Source: a virus
Virus record (IMG/VR): IMGVR_UViG_3300046010_000294
Location: 1 to 23,580 of that record
DNA: 23,580 nt
Direction: 5' to 3' (one strand)
In this document: in pieces, positions 1 to 7,700 of the stretch
Layout: each line of letters opens with the position of its first letter
Position numbering within the stretch: the first letter of the stretch is position 1
Translations under genes and position numbers: made by a program
Notes under the pieces: model-generated
Seen by the model: only the letters and a program-made list of their open reading frames with translations
The model's database searches: none
What the model was told of the DNA's origin: nothing

Positions 1-12
1 GGGACTTTGCAA

Positions 13-41
13 GGTGCAGAGCGAGGTGCAAAATCTGCACC
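13..41. repeat. GGTGCA direct repeat plus inverted copy
   Basis: GGTGCA occurs at 13-18 and 25-30, and its reverse complement TGCACC at 36-41. The second and third copies can form a 6-bp stem around the 5-base loop AAATC. A T-run (48-52) follows a few bases later, so a weak terminator for a gene upstream of the window is possible. It could equally be a protein-binding site. Confidence 0.4.
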
Positions 42-46
42 CCAGG

Positions 47-58
47 GTTTTTAAAAAC
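47..58. repeat. 12-bp perfect palindrome GTTTTTAAAAAC
   Basis: This is a perfect AT-rich palindrome just after the GGTGCA repeat cluster. Palindromes of this kind are typical of dimeric DNA-binding sites or easily melted DNA. No function is assigned. Confidence 0.4.
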
Positions 59-74
59 GCAGCGCATGTGTGTG

Positions 75-92
75 TATGTATCTACTTACATA
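75..92. repeat. Small inverted repeat TATGTA / TACATA
   Basis: TATGTA (75-80) and TACATA (87-92) are separated by 6 bases. This is one of several inverted repeats in the leader and is weak on its own. Confidence 0.3.
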
Positions 93-178
93 ACTTTGCT
101 AGTCCTCGCCCCCCATAAATGTGGCTCTGACCTGCGGTTTTACTTGATTTATTAATATGTGGCATAAATCACATGGAC

Positions 179-202
179 AGAAGTGTCCGCTAAGGACCTT
201 CT
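179..202 (+). promoter_or_regulatory. Leader hairpin with 9-bp stem
   Basis: The arm at 179-188 pairs with 194-202 (GGACCTTCT) except for one bulged T, around a 5-base loop GCTAA. The related words GGACA (175-179), GTGTCC (183-188) and GGACAC (203-208) allow alternative pairings of the same segment. There is no T-run after it, so it does not look like an intrinsic terminator. A regulatory RNA structure or a protein-binding site is more likely. Confidence 0.45.
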
Positions 203-209
203 GGACACC

Positions 210-220
210 TATAGTATAAG
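210..220 (+). promoter_or_regulatory. Possible -10 box (TATAGTATAAG)
   Basis: TATAGT (210-215) and TATAAG (215-220) resemble sigma-70 type -10 hexamers and lie about 155 bases upstream of the terminase start. No good -35 hexamer stands at 16-18 bases, so this is only a weak promoter candidate. Confidence 0.2.
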
Positions 221-222
221 TA

Positions 223-246
223 GGAGGCGATATTTTCGGAGCCTCC
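223..246 (+). promoter_or_regulatory. Orphan AGGAGG inside an inverted repeat
   Basis: A perfect SD word, AGGAGG, lies at 222-227. GGAGGC (223-228) is complementary to GCCTCC (241-246), which would occlude it. The segment 237-247 is itself a near-palindrome, CGGAG-C-CTCCG. No ATG, GTG or TTG follows the SD at usable spacing. The frame from 220 is open into the terminase gene, but the only codon at workable spacing is ATT (232). It may be a remnant of a leader peptide or a structural element. Confidence 0.4.
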
Positions 247-257
247 GCAAGTACACT

Positions 258-276
258 GCGACCCCCAAAGGGTCGC
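258..276 (+). promoter_or_regulatory. Perfect 7-bp hairpin GCGACCC / GGGTCGC
   Basis: GCGACCC (258-264) and GGGTCGC (270-276) pair perfectly around loop CCAAA. It is GC-rich and should be stable in RNA. It is not followed by a T-run. It is the second of three closely spaced stem-loops before the terminase start. Confidence 0.5.
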
Positions 277-290
277 TACCTAGTATTAGC

Positions 291-336
291 CCTAACCTTC
301 GGGCTTCGTTTGGACTTCGCCCTTCGGTTAGGTTTT
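291..336 (+). terminator. Terminator-like hairpin before the terminase gene
   Basis: CCTAACC (291-297) pairs with GGTTAGG (326-332), and inside that GGGC (301-304) pairs with GCCC (319-322), with three mismatched positions between the two stems. TTTT (333-336) follows directly. The interior carries four evenly placed TTCG words (298, 305, 316, 323). The form is compatible with an attenuator or weak intrinsic terminator about 40 bases before the terminase ATG, but the large loop and short T-run keep confidence low. Confidence 0.35.
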
Positions 337-372
337 AGCCCAAGGCTCCCTGCAGTCCGCCTTGGAGAACAA

Positions 373-2232
373 ATGGACAGAAAACGCATAACCTCTGCAT
401 CTCATAAAAGTGATGCTATAAAAAAGCAAGTAATAGATTTTTTAATGCAAGGCTACTCAACTCAGAAGGCTATGGATGCCGTAGGTAGAAGTATTAAGAC
501 CTACGAGTACTACCGAAAGGTAGACCCATCCTTTGCCCTTGCTGTAGACAAGGTGCGGTCTATGACCGCAAGGGGTGAGATAGGCAATGTAAGAGGGGAA
601 GTACCACCCTTCCCCGAATTTTCCGAGAAGTATCTCGGTACAAAGGTTTTTAAACATCAGGAGCATTGGATTGACCTACTTGAAAGTAGAGAGCCAATGA
701 ATTTACATCCTGCTATAACCTACGAACAAGGTGCCCAAGATTTACTTATCGTAAATACTCCACCAGAACATGCAAAGTCTACGACTATTACAGTCAACTA
801 TGCTGTCTATCGGATTTGCCAGAACCCTAATATCAGAATAATGATTGTGTCTAAGACACAGGCTATGGCGCAAAAGTTCCTGCTCTCCATCAAGAACAGA
901 CTAACACATCCTAAGTATCAGGACCTACAACTAACCTTTGGACCTCCAGGGGGATTTGAGAAGAATTCTGATTCATGGAAGCAGGACTTAATTTACCTAT
1001 CCTCAGAGGCTCGTGACTCTGGTGAGAAGGACCCTACCGTGCAGGCTGTAGGTATTAGGGGTCATATTTACGGTGCTCGTGCAGACTTGATTATCATGGA
1101 TGACTGTGTTGACAATACCAACGCCCATGAATTTGAAAAGCAAATTGACTGGATTCAATCTGAGGTTATGTCGCGTATTGATGACAATAACGGCAAACTG
1201 CTAATCATAGGCACCCGCCTACGACCTAGAGATTTATACTCTGAATTACGCGACCCTATGCGCTACCCAGATGAATCTTCACCATGGACTTACTTTGCAC
1301 AACCTGCAGTATTAGAATTTGATGAGGACCCAAACAAGTGGGTAACCCTATGGGCAAAAACTAATTTACCACCCAACTCAGGTATGGGTAAACCAGATGC
1401 TGATGGTCTATACCGCAAGTGGGATGGGGAGGCGTTACATAAACGCAGGGCAAGGTTATCTCCAAACTTGTGGGCTATGGTTTATCAGCAACAGCAAGTG
1501 CATGAAGATTCAGCATTTCCATCAGATGCCATTAAAGGAATTATCAACGGTGCTCGCAATATAGGTCGCATACCTAAAGGCAAGGCTGGTGTAAGACCTA
1601 ACGGTATGGATGGACTTATTGTAGTTGCAGGGCTTGACCCAGCAGGTTCAGGTTATACCGCAGCCGTTTGTTTAGGTTTAGATATATCTACACAAAAGCG
1701 TTATCTGTTAGATGTATCCAATGTGGCTGCAATGAAGCCAGATGAGATACGAGAATTAATTAAAAACTGGACAGACGATTATCAGATTTCTGAGTGGCGA
1801 GTTGAGAAAAATGCTTTCCAAACAATGTTGACTCAGGACCGTGAGGTACGAGAATACCTTTCGTCACGAGGTGCAATACTACGAGAACATCACACAGGTC
1901 AAAACAAATGGGATACTGATTTCGGGGTTGCATCTCTGACGACACTATTCCACGGTTGGGAAGATGGTCACGCTCTAATTGAGTTTCCATCAACTCATGC
2001 CTCAGAAGGTTTAAAGGCTCTTATTGAGCAATTAGTAACTTGGTATCCAGATTCACCAAAAAGCCAAAAGACAGACACAGTTATGGCATTTTGGTTTGCT
2101 GAACTTGGATGCCGTGACCGTATAGCAAACGCTACATCATTTGCTCGCAGCCATAACAGCATAAGCATGTTCCATACTCGCTACGACAAAGCACGACAAA
2201 TTACTGTCCAACTAGACGACATATACTCATAG
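373..2232 (+). CDS. terL: Terminase large subunit with HTH-like N-terminal module
   Basis: Motor and nuclease of DNA packaging: it threads DNA through the portal using ATP and cuts the concatemer. From the ATG at 373 it has 619 residues. An HTH-like segment (about 15-62, ending in a Y-E-Y-Y-R-K and DPSF pattern) resembles the DNA-binding part of small terminase subunits. A variant Walker A (about 128-138, PPEHAKST) and Walker B (LIIMDD, about 239-244) mark the ATPase. The C-terminal RNase H-like nuclease shows candidate acidic residues D422 (AGLDPAG), E478 (VEKN) and D568 (KTDT). I chose ATG 373 because GGAG at 364-367 is well spaced. An in-frame TTG at 310 exists but overlaps the leader hairpins. 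No separate small terminase is visible in the window. Identification is firm; the HTH role is inferred. Confidence 0.93.
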   Translation: MDRKRITSASHKSDAIKKQVIDFLMQGYSTQKAMDAVGRSIKTYEYYRKVDPSFALAVDKVRSMTARGEIGNVRGEVPPFPEFSEKYLGTKVFKHQEHWIDLLESREPMNLHPAITYEQGAQDLLIVNTPPEHAKSTTITVNYAVYRICQNPNIRIMIVSKTQAMAQKFLLSIKNRLTHPKYQDLQLTFGPPGGFEKNSDSWKQDLIYLSSEARDSGEKDPTVQAVGIRGHIYGARADLIIMDDCVDNTNAHEFEKQIDWIQSEVMSRIDDNNGKLLIIGTRLRPRDLYSELRDPMRYPDESSPWTYFAQPAVLEFDEDPNKWVTLWAKTNLPPNSGMGKPDADGLYRKWDGEALHKRRARLSPNLWAMVYQQQQVHEDSAFPSDAIKGIINGARNIGRIPKGKAGVRPNGMDGLIVVAGLDPAGSGYTAAVCLGLDISTQKRYLLDVSNVAAMKPDEIRELIKNWTDDYQISEWRVEKNAFQTMLTQDREVREYLSSRGAILREHHTGQNKWDTDFGVASLTTLFHGWEDGHALIEFPSTHASEGLKALIEQLVTWYPDSPKSQKTDTVMAFWFAELGCRDRIANATSFARSHNSISMFHTRYDKARQITVQLDDIYS

Positions 2233-2245
2233 AATAGGACTAGGT

Positions 2246-4069
2246 GTGCCACTTTCCCTAGAAGAAATTAAAGATAATTATGACCGCTACAAGCAAGCCT
2301 TTAGCGAACGCGATACTCGCATGGAGCAAGTATTGCTTGTTCGCAAAGGTCGTATGCGTGATGTGTACCCTGATTTATTTCCAGATGGTCCATTTGAGAA
2401 TCCTATTGTTGCAAACATGGTGGACATTGCAGCACGAGATTTGTCTGAGGTAATTGCACCACTTCCTGCTTTTAACTGTAATTCACCAACCATGGTTTCT
2501 GATAAAGAGCGCAAGAAGGCTGACAAGCGCGAAGAAATCGTAAATGGAATTATTGACTTTTCTGATTTACAAACTCAAATGTTTGATGCTGCAGACCGTT
2601 ATGTTTCATACGGCTTTGTACCAGCACAGGTTGAGGTTGACTTAGAAAGCAATATGCCAAGAATCCGTTTCTTAGATTCTTATGGTTGCTACCCAGTCAT
2701 TGACCGCTTCGGCAAAGTCCATGGCATGTATCAACGAATCAAGAAGTCATTGGCTGAATTAATGGCTGCATACCCAGAGTATGCCCATTTACTATATGAC
2801 AAAGACTCTACCAATTCAATGTTAGAGATTGTGCGCTACCATGACAAAGACCAAGATATTCTCTTTGTTCCACAAAGAAATAACATAGTTATTGATAGAG
2901 CACCTAATCCTATTGGTGAAGTTCTTATTCGTGTTATCCAGCGCCCATCATTAGATTCACAGGCGCGAGGACAATTTGACGATGTACTTGCAATTCAAGT
3001 TGCAAAGGCTCGTTATGCACTTCTTTCACTTGAGGCTGCTACCAAAGCAGTTCAAGCGCCCCTTGTTGCCCCACGAGATGTAAGTGAGTTAGCCCTTGGA
3101 CCAGATGCTGTTATCAGAACTGAACGACCTTCAGATGTTCGCCGATTGTCTATTGACATACCACCAGGTGCTTTTGCTCAACAGCAAGTACTTGAAGGAG
3201 AACTTCGTCTAGGCTCTCGTTATCCAGAGTCACGCACAGGAAATATTGATGCCTCTATCGTAACTGGTCGTGGTGTGCAGGCTCTTATGGGTGGATTTGA
3301 TACCCAGATTAAATCAGCACATGCAATGTTTGCTCGTGCTTTTGTAGAACTTGTTGGTCTAGCACTTAAGGTAGACGAAAAAGTTTTTGACAACATGGAA
3401 AAGAATTTGCGTGGTACACGCAATGGAGTTCCATACGCAATTAAATACAAGCCAGCCCGCGATATTGATGGTGATTACACTGTTGATGTTCAGTACGGAT
3501 TAATGGCAGGACTTGACCCAAACCGTGCATTAGTATTTGGATTGCAGGCTCGTGGCGATAAGTTAATCTCTCGTGATTTCTTGCGCCGTCAGATGCCGTT
3601 CTCATTTAATGCAACACAAGAAGAAGAAAAAGTTGACACCGAAGATTTGCGTGATTCAATGAAGCAGGCTATTGCATCTTATGCACAAGCAATTCCAGCA
3701 CTTGCATCACAAGGACAAGACCCATCAGATATTTTGTATAAATTATCTACAGTCATCAATGAACGCCAAAAAGGTACGCCTATTGAACAAGCAGTATCAG
3801 AGGCATTTCAACCACAAAATCCCCCACCTGGTGCGATGATGACCCCTGAAGGTGTAAGTCCCGAACTTGCTGGGCAGTCAGGTGCGGTCCCCCCAGGTGA
3901 GGGTCAACTTCCACAAGGATTAAGCGCTACTGGTCGTATGTTAGGTGTTGCTCCTGGTCAAATTGCTCCAGGTGGTAGACCAGATGTTCAGTCGCTTTTA
4001 GCAAGTTTAACGCAAAGAGGTGAACCTAATCTTCAGGCTTCCCTCGTAAGACGACTACCAGTTGCGTAA
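2246..4069 (+). CDS. Portal protein (probable)
   Basis: Portals form the dodecameric ring at one head vertex through which DNA enters and leaves. The call rests on position directly after the large terminase, length (607 residues) and overall composition: an acidic/helical N-terminus and mixed alpha/beta core. No short diagnostic motif proves it. The last ~90 residues are rich in Pro, Gln and Gly and look disordered, as is common for portal C-termini that face the head interior. Translation probably starts at GTG 2246, preceded by AGGA (2236-2239), with 13 bases between the terminase stop and this start. The stop at 4067-4069 is followed directly by the SD of the next gene. Confidence 0.8.
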   Translation: MPLSLEEIKDNYDRYKQAFSERDTRMEQVLLVRKGRMRDVYPDLFPDGPFENPIVANMVDIAARDLSEVIAPLPAFNCNSPTMVSDKERKKADKREEIVNGIIDFSDLQTQMFDAADRYVSYGFVPAQVEVDLESNMPRIRFLDSYGCYPVIDRFGKVHGMYQRIKKSLAELMAAYPEYAHLLYDKDSTNSMLEIVRYHDKDQDILFVPQRNNIVIDRAPNPIGEVLIRVIQRPSLDSQARGQFDDVLAIQVAKARYALLSLEAATKAVQAPLVAPRDVSELALGPDAVIRTERPSDVRRLSIDIPPGAFAQQQVLEGELRLGSRYPESRTGNIDASIVTGRGVQALMGGFDTQIKSAHAMFARAFVELVGLALKVDEKVFDNMEKNLRGTRNGVPYAIKYKPARDIDGDYTVDVQYGLMAGLDPNRALVFGLQARGDKLISRDFLRRQMPFSFNATQEEEKVDTEDLRDSMKQAIASYAQAIPALASQGQDPSDILYKLSTVINERQKGTPIEQAVSEAFQPQNPPPGAMMTPEGVSPELAGQSGAVPPGEGQLPQGLSATGRMLGVAPGQIAPGGRPDVQSLLASLTQRGEPNLQASLVRRLPVA

Positions 4070-4082
4070 GGGAGGTGAACAA

Positions 4083-4244
4083 ATGAAGAAGTCCCTATCA
4101 GGAGGAAAGAAGCCTAAGAACCAAGGTTCAGCAGGCAAGGCTAATGTAGCAAAACCAATGCTTGCCAAGAAAGCATCATCAAAAGGTGGCAAAGCATATT
4201 TCTCAAGTAATCCAAGCGGAACTCGCGGTTCACGCAGTAAGTAA
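4083..4244 (+). CDS. Small basic protein, 53 aa, unknown
   Basis: Not recognised as a named family. It has a very strong SD, GGGAGGTGA at 4070-4078, right after the portal stop, and ATG at 4083 gives 53 residues. It is rich in Lys, Gly, Ser and Ala (repeated GGKK, KKAS and SKGGK patterns) with a basic tail GSRSK and almost no acidic residues, so it is probably disordered and nucleic-acid binding. It resembles in style the basic mini-proteins at 17672-18504. It could be a minor virion or DNA-compacting protein. Its placement in the structural operon makes early regulation unlikely. Confidence 0.75.
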   Translation: MKKSLSGGKKPKNQGSAGKANVAKPMLAKKASSKGGKAYFSSNPSGTRGSRSK

Positions 4245-4254
4245 TTAATAAACC

Positions 4255-4277
4255 TGAGCATGTTTAAAAACTGCTCA
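4255..4277 (+). promoter_or_regulatory. Inverted repeat TGAGCA / TGCTCA in a 68-base gap
   Basis: TGAGCA (4255-4260) and TGCTCA (4272-4277) flank an AT-rich 11-base spacer, in one of only a few intergenic gaps above 50 bases in the window. No T-run follows. It could be an operator or a processing hairpin. Confidence 0.35.
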
Positions 4278-4290
4278 TAACATTAAATAT

Positions 4291-4299
4291 CCGAACTTA
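4291..4299 (+). promoter_or_regulatory. Shared intergenic word CCGAACTTA (copy 1)
   Basis: The nine-base word CCGAACTTA occurs here and again at 14611-14619, each time in an intergenic gap shortly upstream of a well-expressed-looking gene start (4313 and 14663). It may be part of a phage promoter or regulatory site. Two copies are thin evidence. Confidence 0.25.
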
Positions 4300-4312
4300 G
4301 GTGGGAGGAAAG

Positions 4313-4744
4313 ATGGCTAAGAAAGCCTCAGAAAATTATCAAGTATCAGCAACAGGTGGCGCAGGTACTAATGGACAACCAGCAAGATATGCAGCAGGTA
4401 TTGACAACGCACAAGATTTTTACGACACACAAACAAGCGCACCAATGGCAGGACAAAACCCTGCAGTTATGTCTACCCCTTCACCATCAGGCAATCGTTC
4501 ATTTCGTACTGGTGGACAAACACCATTTGTATCTTTAACTGCACCAACTCAACGCTTAGAAGAAGATGTGCGTATGGGTGCAACTCAAGGACTTGATAGC
4601 ATGTATGCAACAGACCAAACTGCAAATGGTGAAGATGCTGACCGTATGCGCCAAGCACTTCCATATTTAGCAGTACTTGCAGAATTACCAAGTACATCCA
4701 ACGCTTATCGTAACTATGTAAGGTACTTAAAGAGCGTACTATGA
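4313..4744 (+). CDS. Hypothetical 143-aa protein between portal and giant protein
   Basis: Not assigned to a named family. GGGAGGAA (4303-4310) stands just before ATG 4313, which I prefer to the GTG at 4301 that lies inside the SD. The first ~110 residues are Gly/Thr/Ala/Gln-rich and look flexible, with SLTAPT near the middle. The C-terminal ~35 residues form a likely helical cap beginning LPYLAVLAELP and ending basic and aromatic (RNYVRYLKSVL). Such small proteins next to portal genes often belong to the virion or help assembly. Its stop overlaps the giant gene's start as ATGA (4741-4744), so the two are probably translationally coupled. Confidence 0.8.
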   Translation: MAKKASENYQVSATGGAGTNGQPARYAAGIDNAQDFYDTQTSAPMAGQNPAVMSTPSPSGNRSFRTGGQTPFVSLTAPTQRLEEDVRMGATQGLDSMYATDQTANGEDADRMRQALPYLAVLAELPSTSNAYRNYVRYLKSVL

Positions 4745-7700
4745 GTTTTAGCGACATACTTGGAAATGCAGCGCAAAAACTGCAAGGTAATGGGTTTGCC
4801 AATGAAATTGGTTTACCATCAATGTTATTTGACCTTGCCTCCGTGTCATCCAATGACAAAAATTGGGTGGGAGATGCGTTTAATTTTGCAGGTAACGCTT
4901 TTAGAACTACATTACAAGCAACAACTTATCCAATTCGTAAGCCAGTCGGCGCAGCATTTGAAAAAGTTTTACTACCAACAGCAATGGTTTCTTATGAAAC
5001 TGGTGGTAGATACTTAAGACAACCATTATCTGCAGCACTTACAACACTTGCTACTGGTGATGTAAAAAAAGCATGGGAAAATAAAGAAGAAGTATCCCCA
5101 GGTCAAGCATTATCATATTTACAATCTAAATGGTCTTTTGGAATATTGGGTCCAAATGAATTGGCTAATGATTTTAATATATTTGACCCAAATGACCGTA
5201 AAAAATTTGATGAAGATTGGGCTGCTAGAGGTCTTAGTGGTGCCTACGATACATTTTTTACAACAGTAACTGACCCACTTGGTAAGTTAGGCAAGGCTGC
5301 TGGTCTTGCTCGTAAAGCAGTTGTTACTCGCCCACTAGGTGCAGTAGATACAAATGCCAATAAATTATTAAAAGATTTTTTAATGCCAAAAACTTTGCGT
5401 TCAGTAAAAGTTATATCTCCACAAACTTTGGCTAGAACAATTAATGAGGGGCGTGAAGAAGGCGGAGAAATTTACAATACGCTCTCTTGGTTTGCTAAAT
5501 CAGATAGAGTTGCGGTTCGTAAACATCCATTAGTTGAAGCATCTAATGATGCTGACACTCTTTCTTATTTACTTGGTGAAGCAAAAACAGTAGATGATGT
5601 TGCTGATACTTTTGTTGCTGCTGCTCGCCTTGGAACAAATAAGGAAATAGGTTCTGCTTCTGCTCGTTTAATTGCAAAGCGCCGTGACTTAGCATTTGTT
5701 CTTGATAAAATTAATGATACAACAGATTTAGATAAAAAAGTTTTAGATAATATACCTACTAACGGTATAGTAGATGATGTTAATAAACTAGATTCAGCAG
5801 ATGAATTAGTTAAGCAAGTTGAGGCTGACCCATACTATCGTATGATTAGGTCATTTAATGAAAAACCTGCAGATTTAAGTAAGCGTACATTTGGTAAACC
5901 AGTATTTGAAAAGTTGGCTATTAGCCGTGCTGAGAGCAAAGCAGCAAGAATTAAGGGCATAGACCAACCTACCAAGTTTCCAACCGTAGGAGTTATACAA
6001 CCAACCAAATATCATCCACTTGTTGCAGTTGTAAACTTTGGTATTAAAAAAGTTGGCGATGCTTTTCAAGAAAAACCAGCAGGCTATGTAAACTTTAACG
6101 ACTCTGATTCATTTGGAGAAATGCGAGCCTTTGGTGAGCAACTACGCCGTCTAGTCGGTCAAGATGCACAACCAATAATTGATGAGCATACAAGAGCATA
6201 TCTTCGTGCTGGTGGACTACCAGAATTACGCTCAACAGTTGCTGTATCTTTTGAAGATTTAGCCGTAAGCGCAGTTAACAGAAAACTTGGATTAACCGAT
6301 GAACAAGGTTTATTTATTTGGAATCAATATAAATCACGCCGTCAAAGTGCATTAGATACTATTCGTGACCGTAAGTTTTTAATGACTGATGATGATGTTA
6401 TTCTTAAAATTCCTTACTTAGAGCGCCAAGGTGCTAATGCACTTCCAATGGTAGACCTAGAAAACTATGCTCGTGTGCTTGAAGCAAACAAGGGTGTATT
6501 AAAGTCAATAGGTCGCAAGGGTGAAATTATTGACCCAGATTCAATGCGCTATGTAACTGGTATTTTAAATGATATGTGGAAGGCTTCCGTACTTCTACGC
6601 CTTGGTTATACCATACGAAATGTTAGCGAAGCAACACTTTCTATTCTTGGTAAAGGTTATGGTTTATTAGCCCTTTCTGATTTAAACCGAGATGGATTTA
6701 AGTCCTGGTATAACAACCGAGTTCAAGGTATAGAACGCCTTGCAGATAGAACTTTAGTAAATAAAGGTTTGCGTGAAGATTCAATTCAGTTAAGAAAACA
6801 ACTTGCAGAATCTCAATCTGAAATTTTTGCTACTGAAAAAGTTATTAACGAGGCTCGTCTTTATGCTGAGGCTGCAGAGCGTTTATTCTTACAAGGTAAG
6901 TTGAGTGAGGCTCAATATAAAGAGTTACTAGAACTTTCTGAATATGTATCAGGTCAATATCTATATCATGGTTCTACTACTCCTCTTAGAACCTTAGATA
7001 AAAACAGACCATTGGCTATGTCATTTAGCCAAGATACTGCAGAACAATATGCAGATGCTGGTATGCCTAGAATATCTGCTTCTGAAATATACAAGCGTTT
7101 ATCTGGTCGTGCTTATCCACTACCTAAGAATTTAGTTTCAAGAGAAACTGGCGAACTTATTAAACCGCCAGCACGCAAGCCATCGTTATCAATGCAAACT
7201 ATTGGTAATGATATGCGTGAAGGATTTATTAATACAGTAAACAATGGAAATGTTGTTGAGGTATTAAATCCACAAACTGGTCGCTGGACAACTATTGACC
7301 CAAACACAGTATCTCAAAAGTTACTTACTACAGCAGAATTTAGAATCAAGAAACCTGGTAATCAGGGTGCAGTTATTGGACAAAAAGTTTATGGATTAGA
7401 AGTTGACCTTCGTACAGAAAACTTGCGTAGTCCTCGTTTAAATCTTGTTGATTATCCAGAACTTAAAAATGTTCTTGGTATTGAAAGAGGAACACCTCGT
7501 AACCGTGCTGCATGGGAAGGTAAAGAAAAACCACTTCTTGATTGGATGAGAGCCAATGGAATTGGTAAAGTAGTTTTACCTGATAACAAGGCTAATGGTA
7601 GGGCTACAGTTCTTGTAGACCCTGAAATGGTAGAAGGTTTTGGTCAAAGTCCGTTTGTAACCCTTACACAACGCAGACTTGATTCTGTTAAAAGACAACA

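Larger units (their letters stand above)
1..372. other. Non-coding structured leader before the terminase gene
   Basis: No convincing gene is visible on either strand in these 372 bases. The stretch is instead dense in inverted repeats (listed separately at 13-41, 47-58, 75-92, 179-202, 223-246, 258-276 and 291-332). It directly precedes the terminase gene, so it could be a transcribed leader, a packaging-recognition region, or the junction of a linear genome end. The sequence alone does not decide between these. I found no tRNA: none of the hairpins has an anticodon-type loop, and no T-loop motif stands next to them. Confidence 0.7.

Noticed and set aside
220-360. A tRNA or riboswitch in the leader
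   Set aside because: No anticodon loop, acceptor stem or known aptamer motif can be drawn; only independent stem-loops.
310-372. TTG start at 310 for the terminase, adding 21 residues
   Set aside because: It lies in the hairpin at 291-332 with no SD. ATG 373 has GGAG at good spacing.
457-666. Antisense ORF within the terminase gene
   Set aside because: Shadow of a well-identified gene, with no SD and no recognisable protein.
4356-4538. Nested + frame ORF in the 143-residue gene
   Set aside because: Gln/His/Leu-rich shadow with no SD; codon use of the main gene is normal here, unlike 8123-8299.
4473-4859. Antisense 128-codon ORF over the 143-residue gene
   Set aside because: Leu/His-rich composition typical of a shadow frame, crossing two real gene ends.
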